Positions 17,612 through 26,736 of a stretch of DNA of 64,000 nt are shown here, in pieces (the stretch's first letter is position 1; every line of letters starts with the position of its first letter). Below the pieces are notes generated by a model that made no database searches, had not been told where the DNA came from, and saw nothing but the letters and a program-made list of their open reading frames with translations. Position numbers and translations under genes: made by a program. The stretch lies in assembly GCA_040221055.1 (NCBI GenBank), contig JAVJVN010000009.1, forward strand, positions 406,257 through 470,256. The letters run 5' to 3'. The stretch is from Rhodothermales bacterium (GTDB taxonomy: Bacteria; Bacteroidota; Rhodothermia; Rhodothermales; UBA10348).

Positions 17612-18330
17612 GCGGTATTCTCTACATCATCCCCACGCCCATCGGCAACATGGACGACATGACCGTCCGGGCCATCAACACCATGCGGGACGTCGCCCTT
17701 CTGGCGTGCGAGGATACACGCACGACGGGCAATCTGTGCAGCCGATTCGACATCCACACGGCCCGCACGAGCTACCATGCCCACAATGAGCACGGAAAAA
17801 CGACACATCTCGTGGAACGGATGCTCGGCGGTGACTCCATCGGACTGGTATCCGATGCCGGAACGCCGGGGATTTCCGATCCGGGCTACCTGTTGGTCCG
17901 GGCGGCCATCGATGCCGGCATCGAAGTAATCGCGCTCCCGGGTCCGACGGCCTTCGTGCCCGCCCTGGCCGCTTCCGGCTTTCCCTCCGACCGGTTCGTG
18001 TACGAGGGTTTCCTGCCGCCCAAGAAGGGCCGTCGGACCCGGCTCGAGCAGCTTGCCGAGGAAGACCGGACCGTCGTCCTGTACGAATCGCCCCACCGGA
18101 TCGGCAAGCTGCTCGCCCAGCTCGTCGACGCCTTCGGTCCCGACCGCCACGCCGTCGTCAGCCGCGAGATCTCCAAGAAGTTCGAGACCCACCATCGCGG
18201 GACCGTCGCCGAGCTGAGCGCGTGGGCAGCCAATGAGAAGGTCCGCGGCGAGTTGGTCGTGGTCATCGCCTCCCGGAAAACGTCGGAGCGGTTGCACGCG
18301 GCCATGGAAGATGACGATGACGAGAACTGA
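17608..18330 (+). CDS. rsmI: 16S rRNA (cytidine1402-2'-O)-methyltransferase
   Basis: A 240-residue tetrapyrrole-methylase-fold enzyme that 2'-O-methylates C1402 in the ribosomal decoding site. It has IPTPIGNMDDMT near the N-terminus, CEDTRTTGNL, SDAGTPGISDPG, ALPGPTAFVPALAASGF and YESPHRI, all standard RsmI motifs in order. The ATG at 17608 lies in the LptF/G stop (ATGA). A short Asp/Glu-rich tail (MEDDDDEN) closes the protein. Confidence 0.95.
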   Translation: MSGILYIIPTPIGNMDDMTVRAINTMRDVALLACEDTRTTGNLCSRFDIHTARTSYHAHNEHGKTTHLVERMLGGDSIGLVSDAGTPGISDPGYLLVRAAIDAGIEVIALPGPTAFVPALAASGFPSDRFVYEGFLPPKKGRRTRLEQLAEEDRTVVLYESPHRIGKLLAQLVDAFGPDRHAVVSREISKKFETHHRGTVAELSAWAANEKVRGELVVVIASRKTSERLHAAMEDDDDEN

Positions 18331-18407
18331 ACTTGGTGCCTGAACCAAACGCGCGAAGCCTGCGTTCATCGCCTTCCTGCTGCCCCCCTACATCCTCAAG
18401 CCCGCCA

Positions 18408-21254
18408 ATGAACTGGAAACGTACTGACCGACTGGTTGCCGGCCTCGTATTCCTGTACGCCTTCGTCCTGTATATCCTGACCGTGGCTCCCGCCACGTCG
18501 TTCTGGGATTCGGGCGAGTTCATTGCCATTGCCAACCGGCTGCAGGTCTCGCACCCGCCAGGTGCGCCGTTCTACATGCTCGTAGGACGTTTTTTCTCGA
18601 TGTTTGTGCCAACGGAGTTCGTTGCCCTGTCGGTGAACCTGGTATCGGTCCTGTCCAGTGCACTGACGGTCATGTTGCTCCACCTGATTGTGGTCCGCCT
18701 GGTCCGGGAATGGCAGGGACACCCCTCGACGTGGGCCAGGGTGGATCGGATTGGAGCGTTGGCCGGTGGCGTCATCGCAGCAACCACGTTCGCCGTCACC
18801 GATTCCTTCTGGTTCAACGCCGTCGAAGCCGAAGTCTATGCCATGTCCATGCTGTTCACGGCATTGGTGGTCTGGCTGGTGCTCAAGTGGCGCGAAGAAG
18901 CCGCCCTTGAGGAAGAGCGTCTGTCCGGTGGCCAACATCGGTTCGGCCTGGCCACCAACCGGTACCTCATCCTGATTGCCTACCTGTTCGGCCTGGCCAT
19001 CGGCGTGCACCTGTTGAACCTGCTGGCCGTGTTCTTCATCGCACTGATTGTTTATTATTTCGAGTTCGAACGGCCCGAATGGACCCCGAAACAGCAATTC
19101 CTGGGCCTGCTGGCGACCGGATTCGTATCGGTCGTGATCTTCCTGGTCATCTACCCCGGCGTGGTCCAGGTGCTGCCGGGTCTGGCCGGCGCATCGGGCG
19201 TACCCGTGTTCTTCGCCATTGCCGTCATCGCGACGGTGGCCTTCGGCGTCTGGTGGTCCCATGCCAAAGGCATGCAGGCACTCAACCTGGTCATGTTGTG
19301 CATGACCATGGTGCTCATAGGGTACTCCACCTATTCCCTGATTTTCATCCGGAGCGCCGCCGATCCGCCGATCGACGAGAACGATCCCGAGACGGTGGAA
19401 GCCATCATTTCGTACCTGAAGCGGGAGCAGTACGGCAATACCCCCATCCTCAAGGGAAACACGTACGACAACCAACTGGGGCGCATAGACACGCGACCGG
19501 GAAGCGAGACCTGGTTTCCGCGTCGGTACAGCCAGGACCCGAACCACGTCCGCATATACAGCCAGTACCAGTCGGACAGCGAGTTCTTCTGGAAGTACCA
19601 GGTCGGGCACATGTATGTCCGGTATTTCCTGTGGAATTTCGTCGGAAAGGCGAACGACACGCAGGACGCTCCTGCCATCACAGGCCTCTCGGACCGCGAG
19701 GACGAACGCTATTTCTACCAGACACCCAGTGAACGGGCCAGCCGGAACGTGTACTTCGGGCTTCCCCTCCTGCTGGGTCTCATAGGTATGGCCTTCCATT
19801 TCATGCGGGACCGGCGCCGGGCCTTCGCCGTCGGCATCCTGTTCTTCGTGTCGGGCATCGGAATCATCCTGTATCTGAACCAGACGCCGTTCCAGCCTCG
19901 TGAGCGGGACTATTCCTACGTCGCCAGTTTCTTCGCCTTCGCCATCTGGGTGGGGCTCGGCGCGACCGGAATCATCCGCCTGATGAACGATGCCCTTGCA
20001 GGGCGATTCAATGAGCAGGCGCAGGCCGTTTTCTCATGGGCAGGTGCCATCGTGCTGTTCCTGGCCGTCCCGGGATGGATGGCACTGGAGAACTACGATG
20101 ACCACGACCGCAGTGGCCGTTACGTGGCGGGCGATTATGCCTACAACATGCTCATGAGCGTGGACGACAATGCCGTCCTGTTCACGAACGGAGACAACGA
20201 CACCTTCCCGCTCTGGTATGCCCAGGAAGTGGAAGGCGTGCGCCAGGATGTGCGCGTAGCGAACCTGTCGCTCCTCAACACGCCGTGGTACGTGCGTCAG
20301 CTCAAGAACCAGTACTCTCGCACGTCCGAGCCGCTTCCCATAAGCATGCCGGACGCGGCCATTGACGACCTGACCATTGAAGCCTGGCGACCGCGTGAAC
20401 TCGAATTGCCCGTGGACCGGGACCGCCTGTTGGCCGGACTGAACGAAGCGTCAGGGTTCGTGCCCATGGGCGACTCGGCCGAAATCGAGTCACCCATGCG
20501 TTGGATGCTTGAAGGGAGACCCTATGACCAGGAGATCAACCTGTTGTACGGGGCCGACCAGGTCGCGCTGAACATGATCATGACGAACGCCCAGCAGGAT
20601 TGGAAACGTCCCATCTACTTCGCCGTGACCGTTGCACCGGACGGACAGTTGGACCTGCAGGACTATTTCCAGCTGGAGGGACAGGCCTACCGCATTGTCC
20701 CCATCAAGCACGACCAGTTGTACGGCCGCGTCGTACCGGGCATTTCGGACGAAAGATTGCGCCAATTCCGGTTCCGTGGACTGAACGATCCGGACGTGTA
20801 TTTCGACGAGAACATCCGCAGGATGGTCGATAATTACCGCAATATCTTCTCGACCACGGCGTCCCAGATGGCAGATGCCGGGCTGATTGAAGAAGGGATC
20901 GAGTTGCTGGACTGGTTCATGGAACAGGTGCCGTTCGAGACCATCCCGGGCGATGAGACATCGTTCATTTTCCTGGCCCAGGCTTACCGGGATCTTGGCG
21001 ACGCGGAGAAAGCAAATGCCATCCTGAAGAAGGCCGAACCGCTCATCCTGCATCGGTTCACGAACAGTGACAATCTGGACACGCGCGGCATCCAACGGCT
21101 GGGACGTTTCATCGACATCATGCGGACCAGCTACATGACCTCAGGGGATTTCGAATCGGCGGCGCGGTTGACGAATGCCATTGCAGACGCCATCGGCGAC
21201 TCGACCTACCGTCAGACTCCGGAAGAACTCCGACGCCTGTACGAGAACCGATAA
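18408..21254 (+). CDS. DUF2723/TMEM260-like GT-C membrane glycosyltransferase
   Basis: The 948-residue protein has about ten membrane helices over the first 570 residues, then a soluble region ending in a TPR-like part (FIFLAQAYRDLGDAEKANAILKKAE). Near the N-terminus TSFWDSGEFIAIA (Asp34, Glu37) and SHPPGAPFY (48-56) are the conserved DUF2723 motifs, on the outer side like the acidic motif of GT-C enzymes. Human TMEM260 of this family is a protein O-mannosyltransferase; bacterial members are largely uncharacterised. ATG 18408 is preferred. The gene stands alone after rsmI; the donor is presumably lipid-linked. Confidence 0.82.
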   Translation: MNWKRTDRLVAGLVFLYAFVLYILTVAPATSFWDSGEFIAIANRLQVSHPPGAPFYMLVGRFFSMFVPTEFVALSVNLVSVLSSALTVMLLHLIVVRLVREWQGHPSTWARVDRIGALAGGVIAATTFAVTDSFWFNAVEAEVYAMSMLFTALVVWLVLKWREEAALEEERLSGGQHRFGLATNRYLILIAYLFGLAIGVHLLNLLAVFFIALIVYYFEFERPEWTPKQQFLGLLATGFVSVVIFLVIYPGVVQVLPGLAGASGVPVFFAIAVIATVAFGVWWSHAKGMQALNLVMLCMTMVLIGYSTYSLIFIRSAADPPIDENDPETVEAIISYLKREQYGNTPILKGNTYDNQLGRIDTRPGSETWFPRRYSQDPNHVRIYSQYQSDSEFFWKYQVGHMYVRYFLWNFVGKANDTQDAPAITGLSDREDERYFYQTPSERASRNVYFGLPLLLGLIGMAFHFMRDRRRAFAVGILFFVSGIGIILYLNQTPFQPRERDYSYVASFFAFAIWVGLGATGIIRLMNDALAGRFNEQAQAVFSWAGAIVLFLAVPGWMALENYDDHDRSGRYVAGDYAYNMLMSVDDNAVLFTNGDNDTFPLWYAQEVEGVRQDVRVANLSLLNTPWYVRQLKNQYSRTSEPLPISMPDAAIDDLTIEAWRPRELELPVDRDRLLAGLNEASGFVPMGDSAEIESPMRWMLEGRPYDQEINLLYGADQVALNMIMTNAQQDWKRPIYFAVTVAPDGQLDLQDYFQLEGQAYRIVPIKHDQLYGRVVPGISDERLRQFRFRGLNDPDVYFDENIRRMVDNYRNIFSTTASQMADAGLIEEGIELLDWFMEQVPFETIPGDETSFIFLAQAYRDLGDAEKANAILKKAEPLILHRFTNSDNLDTRGIQRLGRFIDIMRTSYMTSGDFESAARLTNAIADAIGDSTYRQTPEELRRLYENR

Positions 21255-21279
21255 AACTCGCCTAGAAGGCTGTTGCTGC

Positions 21280-22122
21280 TCAGCGCAACTTGGTAAACGT
21301 GCGCGTCTGGACGGCCGGACCGTCGGCCCCATGGGTACCGACGCGGACGATGTAAGCACCCGGTGCCAGATCGCGGGTACCGGCCAACAACCGGGCACCT
21401 GATCCATCGCCCTGATCAACCGCACGGGACCAGACCATGCGGCCCTGGATGTCGTGGATGCTCACGTCGAACGTCGTTCCGGGCAAGGCCTCCACGCGGA
21501 GCGAGAGGTCGCTGTCCAGAAGCGGGTTGGGCCACACGGATTGCAGGGACCATGCATGGCCCGGTACGGCATCACGCCCATCCACATGAGTGCCGGACAT
21601 TTCACTGGACGCCTGCATTGCCGTGAAAATGAAATCGCCGAAGTTGGAAAAGTCACCATTTGCCGCATTGGCGGCCGCATAGAAGGTGACCTCGCCGGTC
21701 CCGGATGCCGGCGCTTCCCACGGCACGGTCCACTCGAATTCGCCGGTCGCATTGGCCGCGGGATCGTGCGTCACATGATGCGTGCTGCCCAAGGCCAGCT
21801 GAATGCCTGGCCCGGACACGTCGAACGTACCCACAGGTTGGTTCGCGCCGTCCAGGGCGGTGATCTCGAATCCGAACCGGCTGGCACCGGCGCGTTGGGC
21901 GCGCACGACCAGGTCGACCGTGCTTCCTGGTACGTAGTTCGCCGGAGCCACGATGACCAGGGATCCGGACGCATCGTTCACGGGATTGCCCGTGTGACAG
22001 GCAGCACACGTCTGTTCGTTCGGTGCACCCGTCGAGAACGCCGGCGCACCGGTCCGGTACGCCCGGGCTCCAACCAGGAGCATGGGAACGACCACCAACA
22101 AGAATCTGAACATGGGTTTCAT
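21280..22122 (-). CDS. Secreted CxxCH protein with choice-of-anchor V/Reeler-like domain and T9SS sorting region
   Basis: A 280-residue exported protein. A signal peptide (1-20) is followed by CAACH at residues 39-43, a haem-binding-type motif in the context QTCAACHTGNP. A beta-sandwich then resembles choice-of-anchor V/Reeler domains (GFEITALDGANQPVGTF, YAAANAANGDFSNFGD). The last ~85 residues (VWPNPLLDSDLSLRVEAL to TRTFTKLR) look like a type A T9SS sorting domain. The mix suggests a surface-exposed cytochrome-like or metal-binding protein. Haem attachment is inferred from a single motif only. Confidence 0.75.
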   Translation of the reverse strand: MKPMFRFLLVVVPMLLVGARAYRTGAPAFSTGAPNEQTCAACHTGNPVNDASGSLVIVAPANYVPGSTVDLVVRAQRAGASRFGFEITALDGANQPVGTFDVSGPGIQLALGSTHHVTHDPAANATGEFEWTVPWEAPASGTGEVTFYAAANAANGDFSNFGDFIFTAMQASSEMSGTHVDGRDAVPGHAWSLQSVWPNPLLDSDLSLRVEALPGTTFDVSIHDIQGRMVWSRAVDQGDGSGARLLAGTRDLAPGAYIVRVGTHGADGPAVQTRTFTKLR

Positions 22123-22126
22123 GAGG

Positions 22127-22624
22127 TCAGTTTTCCTTTATCTCGAACGGCGTCGTACGACCATTCAAGGTCAACGTGTAGGCACCCGGGGGGTATGTGC
22201 CCTCCAGGGTCAGGTAGAAGCGATAGGGCCGCAGGACGGCGGCACAAACCGAACCCACCGGCCGGCGCATCTGGAGCGTGATGTCCAGGAACCGGCCACT
22301 GCGCTGCTGCGAGACATCGTGGAGCTCGGAGCACGCATCGGGAAAGGCTCCCTTGACCAGGATTTCCACCTGGACGCCGGCGTCCGCGGCGGCATCACCG
22401 GCCGTACGCGATGGACCGGGTCGAACGGAAATGGATTCGTAGGATGCCGGAAAGTACCGGTACTCCACGTCCGCCACGGGCGGATTGATGGCAATGGTGG
22501 TCCGCCCGTCATCCGTCGTGCCCTCCAACCGATGCCCGAACCGGTCCTCCGGCAAGGGCTCGTTCCGGGAGAACGAGATGCAGGAGGCGAGGCTCACGGC
22601 AATCAGGAGAAGGGACCAACGCAT
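22127..22624 (-). CDS. Hypothetical lipoprotein
   Basis: 165 residues beginning MRWSLLLIAVSLASC, with a clear lipobox (LASC, Cys15). The mature part is beta-rich, with paired cysteines (FPDACSEL and GSVCAAVL) that may form a disulfide, and it closes with a CARDB-like YPPGAYTLTLNG segment. The ATG at 22624 shares its first base with the rsfS stop (TGATG), so translation is probably coupled to rsfS. No family is recognised. Confidence 0.6.
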   Translation of the reverse strand: MRWSLLLIAVSLASCISFSRNEPLPEDRFGHRLEGTTDDGRTTIAINPPVADVEYRYFPASYESISVRPGPSRTAGDAAADAGVQVEILVKGAFPDACSELHDVSQQRSGRFLDITLQMRRPVGSVCAAVLRPYRFYLTLEGTYPPGAYTLTLNGRTTPFEIKEN

Positions 22625-23049
22625 CACGACGCATCCTCCTTCAGCATCTGGACATCTTCCACCTGGCCGTCGTCCACGACCTGTTCGCGCGGTGCATCGC
22701 CCCACAATCGATCGAGGGCGTAATATTCCCGCTTGGCCGGAAGGAAAATATTGACGACGAGATCCACGTAGTCCATGAGGACCCACTGATGATGATCCGT
22801 CCCCTCCACGTGCCAAGGCCGCTCATCGGCCTCCTCCTTGATCTTCACCCGGATGGCTTCGGTGATGGCACGGACCTGGAGATCCGAGTCGGCGGTGGCC
22901 AGGATGAAGATATCCGCCATGCCACTGACTTCATGCACATCCAGGATGAGGATGTCCCGTCCCTTCTTGTCCAGGATGGCTTCGACGGCCAATCGGGAAA
23001 TCCGTCGTACCGAAGCGGACGTCTGCCGCCTTTTATCCGGTCCATCCAC
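22624..23049 (-). CDS. rsfS: Ribosomal silencing factor RsfS
   Basis: A 141-residue Iojap/YbeB-family protein that binds uL14 on the 50S subunit and blocks subunit joining when nutrients are scarce. Family hallmarks are DVHEVSGMADIFILATADSDLQ, WHVEGTDHHQWVLMDYVDLVV and REYYALDRLWGDA. The C-terminus is extended by about 20 acidic residues. It is preceded by a LytR-C protein, as in several related phyla. Confidence 0.93.
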   Translation of the reverse strand: MDGPDKRRQTSASVRRISRLAVEAILDKKGRDILILDVHEVSGMADIFILATADSDLQVRAITEAIRVKIKEEADERPWHVEGTDHHQWVLMDYVDLVVNIFLPAKREYYALDRLWGDAPREQVVDDGQVEDVQMLKEDAS

Positions 23050-23116
23050 CGGGACCGGATCCGCAATGGTCTGTTTCTGCGATTTCTTTGTTTTCTGCGT
23101 TGTACTGCTCAGGGCG

Positions 23117-23584
23117 TTACCTCTGTGATGATCCAGTTCCGGATGAATAGGGGGTCAGTTCCGCGTAATCCAGCCCGATGACAACCATGACATCGAGAAA
23201 ATAGTCCGGTCGGATTTCCTGCACAATGCGGGATTCCGGAACTCCGAGAGCCAAGGCAACTTGCCGCGCGGCCTCCAAGTTTCCTGCGCGATCCACGATC
23301 ATGGTCTCGGCGACGTCCATCCGCGTATAATTGTCCACCCCGACGACGTCGAAACCCAGCGCCACGAAATGGTCGCGGAACTGCTTCGCGACGCCCTCCT
23401 CTCCACATCCGTTGAACACTTCCACCTGGATGTAGTCCCCGGATTGCCGACCGGAATCATCCAATCTCCGGGGATCGGGACGCTCGACGGTGACGCGCGC
23501 ATACAGGGCATATACCAGGATGGCCGCTACCACGGCCGCCACCACCAGTCCCGTGTTCAGGAGGAAATTACGGCCGTCTGCCAC
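23117..23584 (-). CDS. LytR C-terminal-domain membrane protein
   Basis: 155 residues with one N-terminal TM helix (about 9-29) and a periplasmic LytR_C domain (about 50-145). The domain contains VEVFNGCGEEGVAKQFRDHF, with the conserved NG-x-G pattern, and GVPESRIVQEI. LytR_C domains often accompany cell-wall polymer transferases, but no catalytic LCP domain is present. The start overlaps the stop of the preceding gene, and rsfS follows 67 bases on. The function is unknown. Confidence 0.75.
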   Translation of the reverse strand: MADGRNFLLNTGLVVAAVVAAILVYALYARVTVERPDPRRLDDSGRQSGDYIQVEVFNGCGEEGVAKQFRDHFVALGFDVVGVDNYTRMDVAETMIVDRAGNLEAARQVALALGVPESRIVQEIRPDYFLDVMVVIGLDYAELTPYSSGTGSSQR

Positions 23585-24111
23585 TATTTCAGGCCGTCAT
23601 TCCAGAAGAGATTCGTCCGGTGCGTGTCATATCCCATGGCCGAGTCGCGATAACCGTAAGGATTCATGTACGAGCCATAGGGGCTCTGCCGGACCTGGAG
23701 GTTCAACCGCATGTTTTCCCGCGGACGGAATTCGATTTCGGCATTCTTCAGAAAGATCTGTCCGTTCTGTCCACCCGTCTGACTGAAGGCACTGGAGGCG
23801 TTGGTTTGCCCGTAGGTCATGGCCATGTCCACGCGTGCGGCGAGTTTGCTGTTGAATTGCCACATCATGGTATTCGTATACATGCCCAGCGTGGAACCCC
23901 CGCCGAACGAACTGGCCGTCATTTCCAACGAATGGGACATCCGGAAGTGCTCTGGCGTGAAGAAGCGGTTCAGGGACAACCCCGAGCTGCCGGTGTCATA
24001 CAAGCGCACAGCCGTCGAAGAGGTCGTATTGGTGCCTCGGAGTTGCGCCTGGACGGGCACAGCGAGACCCAGCATGAGGATCAGGCAGAGGGCAGTCAGC
24101 AATCGTCGCAT
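23584..24111 (-). CDS. Hypothetical exported protein
   Basis: 175 residues with a signal peptide ending VQA|Q (residue 22). The mature part is rich in Ser, Thr, Asn and Met: FTPEHFRMSHSLEMTASSFGG, a short strand MAMTYGQTNASSAF and the C-terminal YGSYMNPYGYRDSAMGYDTH. The strand pattern hints at a small outer-membrane-associated protein. It is the first gene of the rsfS operon and diverges from tsaD. No family is recognised. Confidence 0.55.
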   Translation of the reverse strand: MRRLLTALCLILMLGLAVPVQAQLRGTNTTSSTAVRLYDTGSSGLSLNRFFTPEHFRMSHSLEMTASSFGGGSTLGMYTNTMMWQFNSKLAARVDMAMTYGQTNASSAFSQTGGQNGQIFLKNAEIEFRPRENMRLNLQVRQSPYGSYMNPYGYRDSAMGYDTHRTNLFWNDGLK

Positions 24112-24216
24112 GGTGTTCTTCCGGGGTTGTCAGCTTTCGTATAATATCATCAACGTACCTGAGGAGCCAAATGTTTTGTTGCGTACCGGAATTCCAGGGG
24201 GAAAAATAAGGGTATC

Positions 24217-25221
24217 ATGATCGTTCTGGGAATTGAAACGTCGTGCGATGACACCGCGGCCGCTGTCGTGGACGGGGGGCGGTTGCGGTCGTCCGTCGTG
24301 GCGTCGCAACTGGACCATGAGGCGTTCGGGGGTGTCGTGCCCGAACTGGCCTCCCGGGCCCATGAACGCGTGTTGCTCCCCACCATCCAGCGTGCCCTGG
24401 ACGAGGCCGGTATCCAGCGGACCGACCTGGACGGCATTGCCGTGACCCAGGGACCCGGACTCATCGGATCGCTCATTGTGGGCGTCAGCCTGGCCAAGAC
24501 ACTCGCGCTTGGACTGGATATCCCGGTCGTGGGCGTTCATCACCTGGATGGTCATATTGAATCCCTGTTCCTGGGAGATGCGACGCCTGCGTTTCCCCTG
24601 CTCGTCCTCATCGTTTCCGGCGGTCACACACAGTTGGTTCATATGACGTCCGCGGTAGAGCGGTCGCTCATGGGCCGCACGCGGGACGATGCCGCCGGAG
24701 AGGCCTTCGACAAGGTGGCCAAGATGATCGGCCTCGGATGGCCGGGCGGACCCGTCATCGATCGCCTGGCCCAAGGGGGCCACCCAGCCCACCATCATTT
24801 CACCCGCACCCGGCTTCCCGGATTCGACTTTTCATTCTCGGGGATCAAGACCGGCGTCCTGTATCATTTGAATGACATGGATGTGGAGGCCCGGAAGACC
24901 TATCTGGAGGACCACACGGCGGACCTGTGTGCATCGTTCCAGGAAGCGGTCGTCGACATGCTGGTGGAACCATTGGAGCGGGCCATGGTCGCAACAGGCA
25001 CGACCCGCGTCGGACTGGTTGGCGGCGTATCGGCCAACCGACGTCTTCGGGAACGGATTTCCGGACTCGTTGAGGCGCACGGCGGTACCTTCCATGTACC
25101 GGATTTCCGGTTCTGCATGGACAACGCGGCCATGATTGCCTTGTCCGGTTGGAAACGACTGGAGGCCGGCCATGCGTCCACGCTGGATCTGGTGGCCCAT
25201 CCCTCCCTCCCCTTCGCGTAA
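24217..25221 (+). CDS. tsaD: tRNA N6-adenosine threonylcarbamoyltransferase
   Basis: A 334-residue Kae1/TsaD ASKHA protein that transfers threonylcarbamoyl to A37 of ANN-decoding tRNAs, with TsaB and TsaE as usual partners (not in the window). MIVLGIETSCDDTAAAVVD is the classic N-terminus. The metal-binding HLDGH is at 109-113, and SGGHTQL and GGVSANRRLR follow in order. It starts 105 bases from a divergent gene and leads a run with aroQ and mltG. Confidence 0.96.
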   Translation: MIVLGIETSCDDTAAAVVDGGRLRSSVVASQLDHEAFGGVVPELASRAHERVLLPTIQRALDEAGIQRTDLDGIAVTQGPGLIGSLIVGVSLAKTLALGLDIPVVGVHHLDGHIESLFLGDATPAFPLLVLIVSGGHTQLVHMTSAVERSLMGRTRDDAAGEAFDKVAKMIGLGWPGGPVIDRLAQGGHPAHHHFTRTRLPGFDFSFSGIKTGVLYHLNDMDVEARKTYLEDHTADLCASFQEAVVDMLVEPLERAMVATGTTRVGLVGGVSANRRLRERISGLVEAHGGTFHVPDFRFCMDNAAMIALSGWKRLEAGHASTLDLVAHPSLPFA

Positions 25222-25227
25222 TCCGCC

Positions 25228-25584
25228 ATGCCCCCTGAATCCCGCCCGATGACACGCGAAGAACTCGTCCGCAAACTGGATGCCCTGTTCCGGGAGATGC
25301 CGTCCGACGCGGACCTCGCCGATTGGCGGGGGCGCATAGACACCGTCGACGAACTGGTCCTGGCACTCCTGAACATCCGATCCGTCAGCGCGAACGAGAT
25401 CGGTCGGCTGAAGAAAGAACGCAACATTCCGGTCTACGTCCCGAAACGGGAGGAGGAAGTACTCAATCACGTCATGTCGGTCAATCCGGGTCCCCTGCCG
25501 GATACCGCCATCCGGCGCTTGTTCGAGCGGATCATAGATGAGACCCGGTCATTGGAACGACGGAATTACCAGGAGGAAGAGTGA
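25228..25584 (+). CDS. aroQ: Chorismate mutase (AroQ type)
   Basis: A 118-residue all-helical stand-alone domain. WRGRIDTVDELVLALLNIR, SANEIGRLKKERNIPVYVPKRE and FERIIDETRSLE reproduce the AroQ pattern, with the substrate-binding Arg, Lys, Arg and Glu positions present. It converts chorismate to prephenate for Phe/Tyr synthesis. An internal ATG at 25249 is an alternative start. The stop TGA overlaps the GTG start of mltG. Confidence 0.85.
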   Translation: MPPESRPMTREELVRKLDALFREMPSDADLADWRGRIDTVDELVLALLNIRSVSANEIGRLKKERNIPVYVPKREEEVLNHVMSVNPGPLPDTAIRRLFERIIDETRSLERRNYQEEE

Positions 25585-26669
25585 CGGTGGGACGGATGGT
25601 GAAGGCAGGACGGAAAACATACATGGTCTTGGCCGCGCTCTTCGTGGCCGGACTGGCCGGACTCGGCCTCGCTGCCCATCTGTTCTGGTGGTCCGCAACC
25701 CCGGAATTCGAGGATGCGCGCGCCGTCAAACTGCCGCCGGGCAGTTCCGTGGAGGTGGTCGCGGACAGCCTGGTATCGGCTGGTATCCTGGCCAAGCGGA
25801 CCGGCTTCGTATGGTTGGCCGGGCTGACCGGCTGGGGGGATCAGATCAAGGCCGGGCATTATCTCTTCGATGCCGGCGCCTCCAATGTGGACCTGCTCCT
25901 GACCTTGCGACAGGGCCTTCAGAGCCCCATCCGGATCCGCGTGCCCGGAGGAACACGGCGGGAGCGCCTTATCCGCGGTATGGCGCGCGACATGGCCTTC
26001 ACGGAAGCCGAACTGGACGCCGTGCTGTCCGACAGTGCCTTCGCGGCTACCCTCGGGACCGACACGACCCATCTGTGGGCCTGGATGGTACCGGACTCGT
26101 ACGATTTCTATTGGCTGACCGATCCGGAAGACGTGGTGCGACGGATAAAGAGCCATGCCGACCGCTCCGTTTCGGCGGCCATCGATACGCTCGGAGCGTT
26201 GCCCCGCGGGTATACCCCGGACGAAATCATCCGTCTGGCGGGCATCATTGAATGGGAGACCAGCCACGTCGCGGAGAAGCGTACCATTTCCGGGGTGTAC
26301 CACAACCGGCTCCGCGATCGCTGGCGACTGGACGCCGACCCGACGGTCCAGTACGCTGTCATGCTGCAGGAAGGCGACAAGCGTCGGCTGTTCTTCCGGG
26401 ATTACCGCATTGACCATCCGTACAATACCTACCGGCGCGGCGGACTTCCACCCGGACCCATTACGAATCCTTCGTTGACCTCCATCGAGGCCGCCATGAC
26501 GCCCGAGTCACACGGATACTACTTCTTCGTAGCCCGGGGCGACGGAACGCATATCTTTTCCCGCACCCTGGCCGAACATCGCCGGCGTGCCAACGAGTAC
26601 TACCGCATCATGCGGGAGCGACGGGCCGAACAGGCCCGCCAGAACGCGGACTCGGCCGCGACGGAATAA
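25581..26669 (+). CDS. mltG: Endolytic murein transglycosylase MltG
   Basis: A 362-residue YceG/MltG protein that cuts nascent glycan strands next to the inner membrane. It has a TM helix (about 15-35), a LysM-like part (VKLPPGSSVEVVADSLVSAGIL) and the catalytic region LAGIIEWETSHVAEKRTISGVYHNRL, whose Glu in EWETS is the expected acid. YNTYRRGGLPPGPITNPS is the other family block. A GTG start is used, with AGGAGG about five bases upstream inside aroQ. Confidence 0.93.
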   Translation: MTVGRMVKAGRKTYMVLAALFVAGLAGLGLAAHLFWWSATPEFEDARAVKLPPGSSVEVVADSLVSAGILAKRTGFVWLAGLTGWGDQIKAGHYLFDAGASNVDLLLTLRQGLQSPIRIRVPGGTRRERLIRGMARDMAFTEAELDAVLSDSAFAATLGTDTTHLWAWMVPDSYDFYWLTDPEDVVRRIKSHADRSVSAAIDTLGALPRGYTPDEIIRLAGIIEWETSHVAEKRTISGVYHNRLRDRWRLDADPTVQYAVMLQEGDKRRLFFRDYRIDHPYNTYRRGGLPPGPITNPSLTSIEAAMTPESHGYYFFVARGDGTHIFSRTLAEHRRRANEYYRIMRERRAEQARQNADSAATE

Positions 26670-26736
26670 GTTCTGCACGGCGCCGTAAACCATTCGGCGC
26701 TCGCCTGTGTCTTGGGATGCGTACACCGATTGCCCC

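Noticed and set aside
24127-24145. TTGTCA followed by TATAAT upstream of tsaD.
   Set aside because: Spacing is only seven bases, far below the 16-18 needed, so it cannot be a normal promoter pair.
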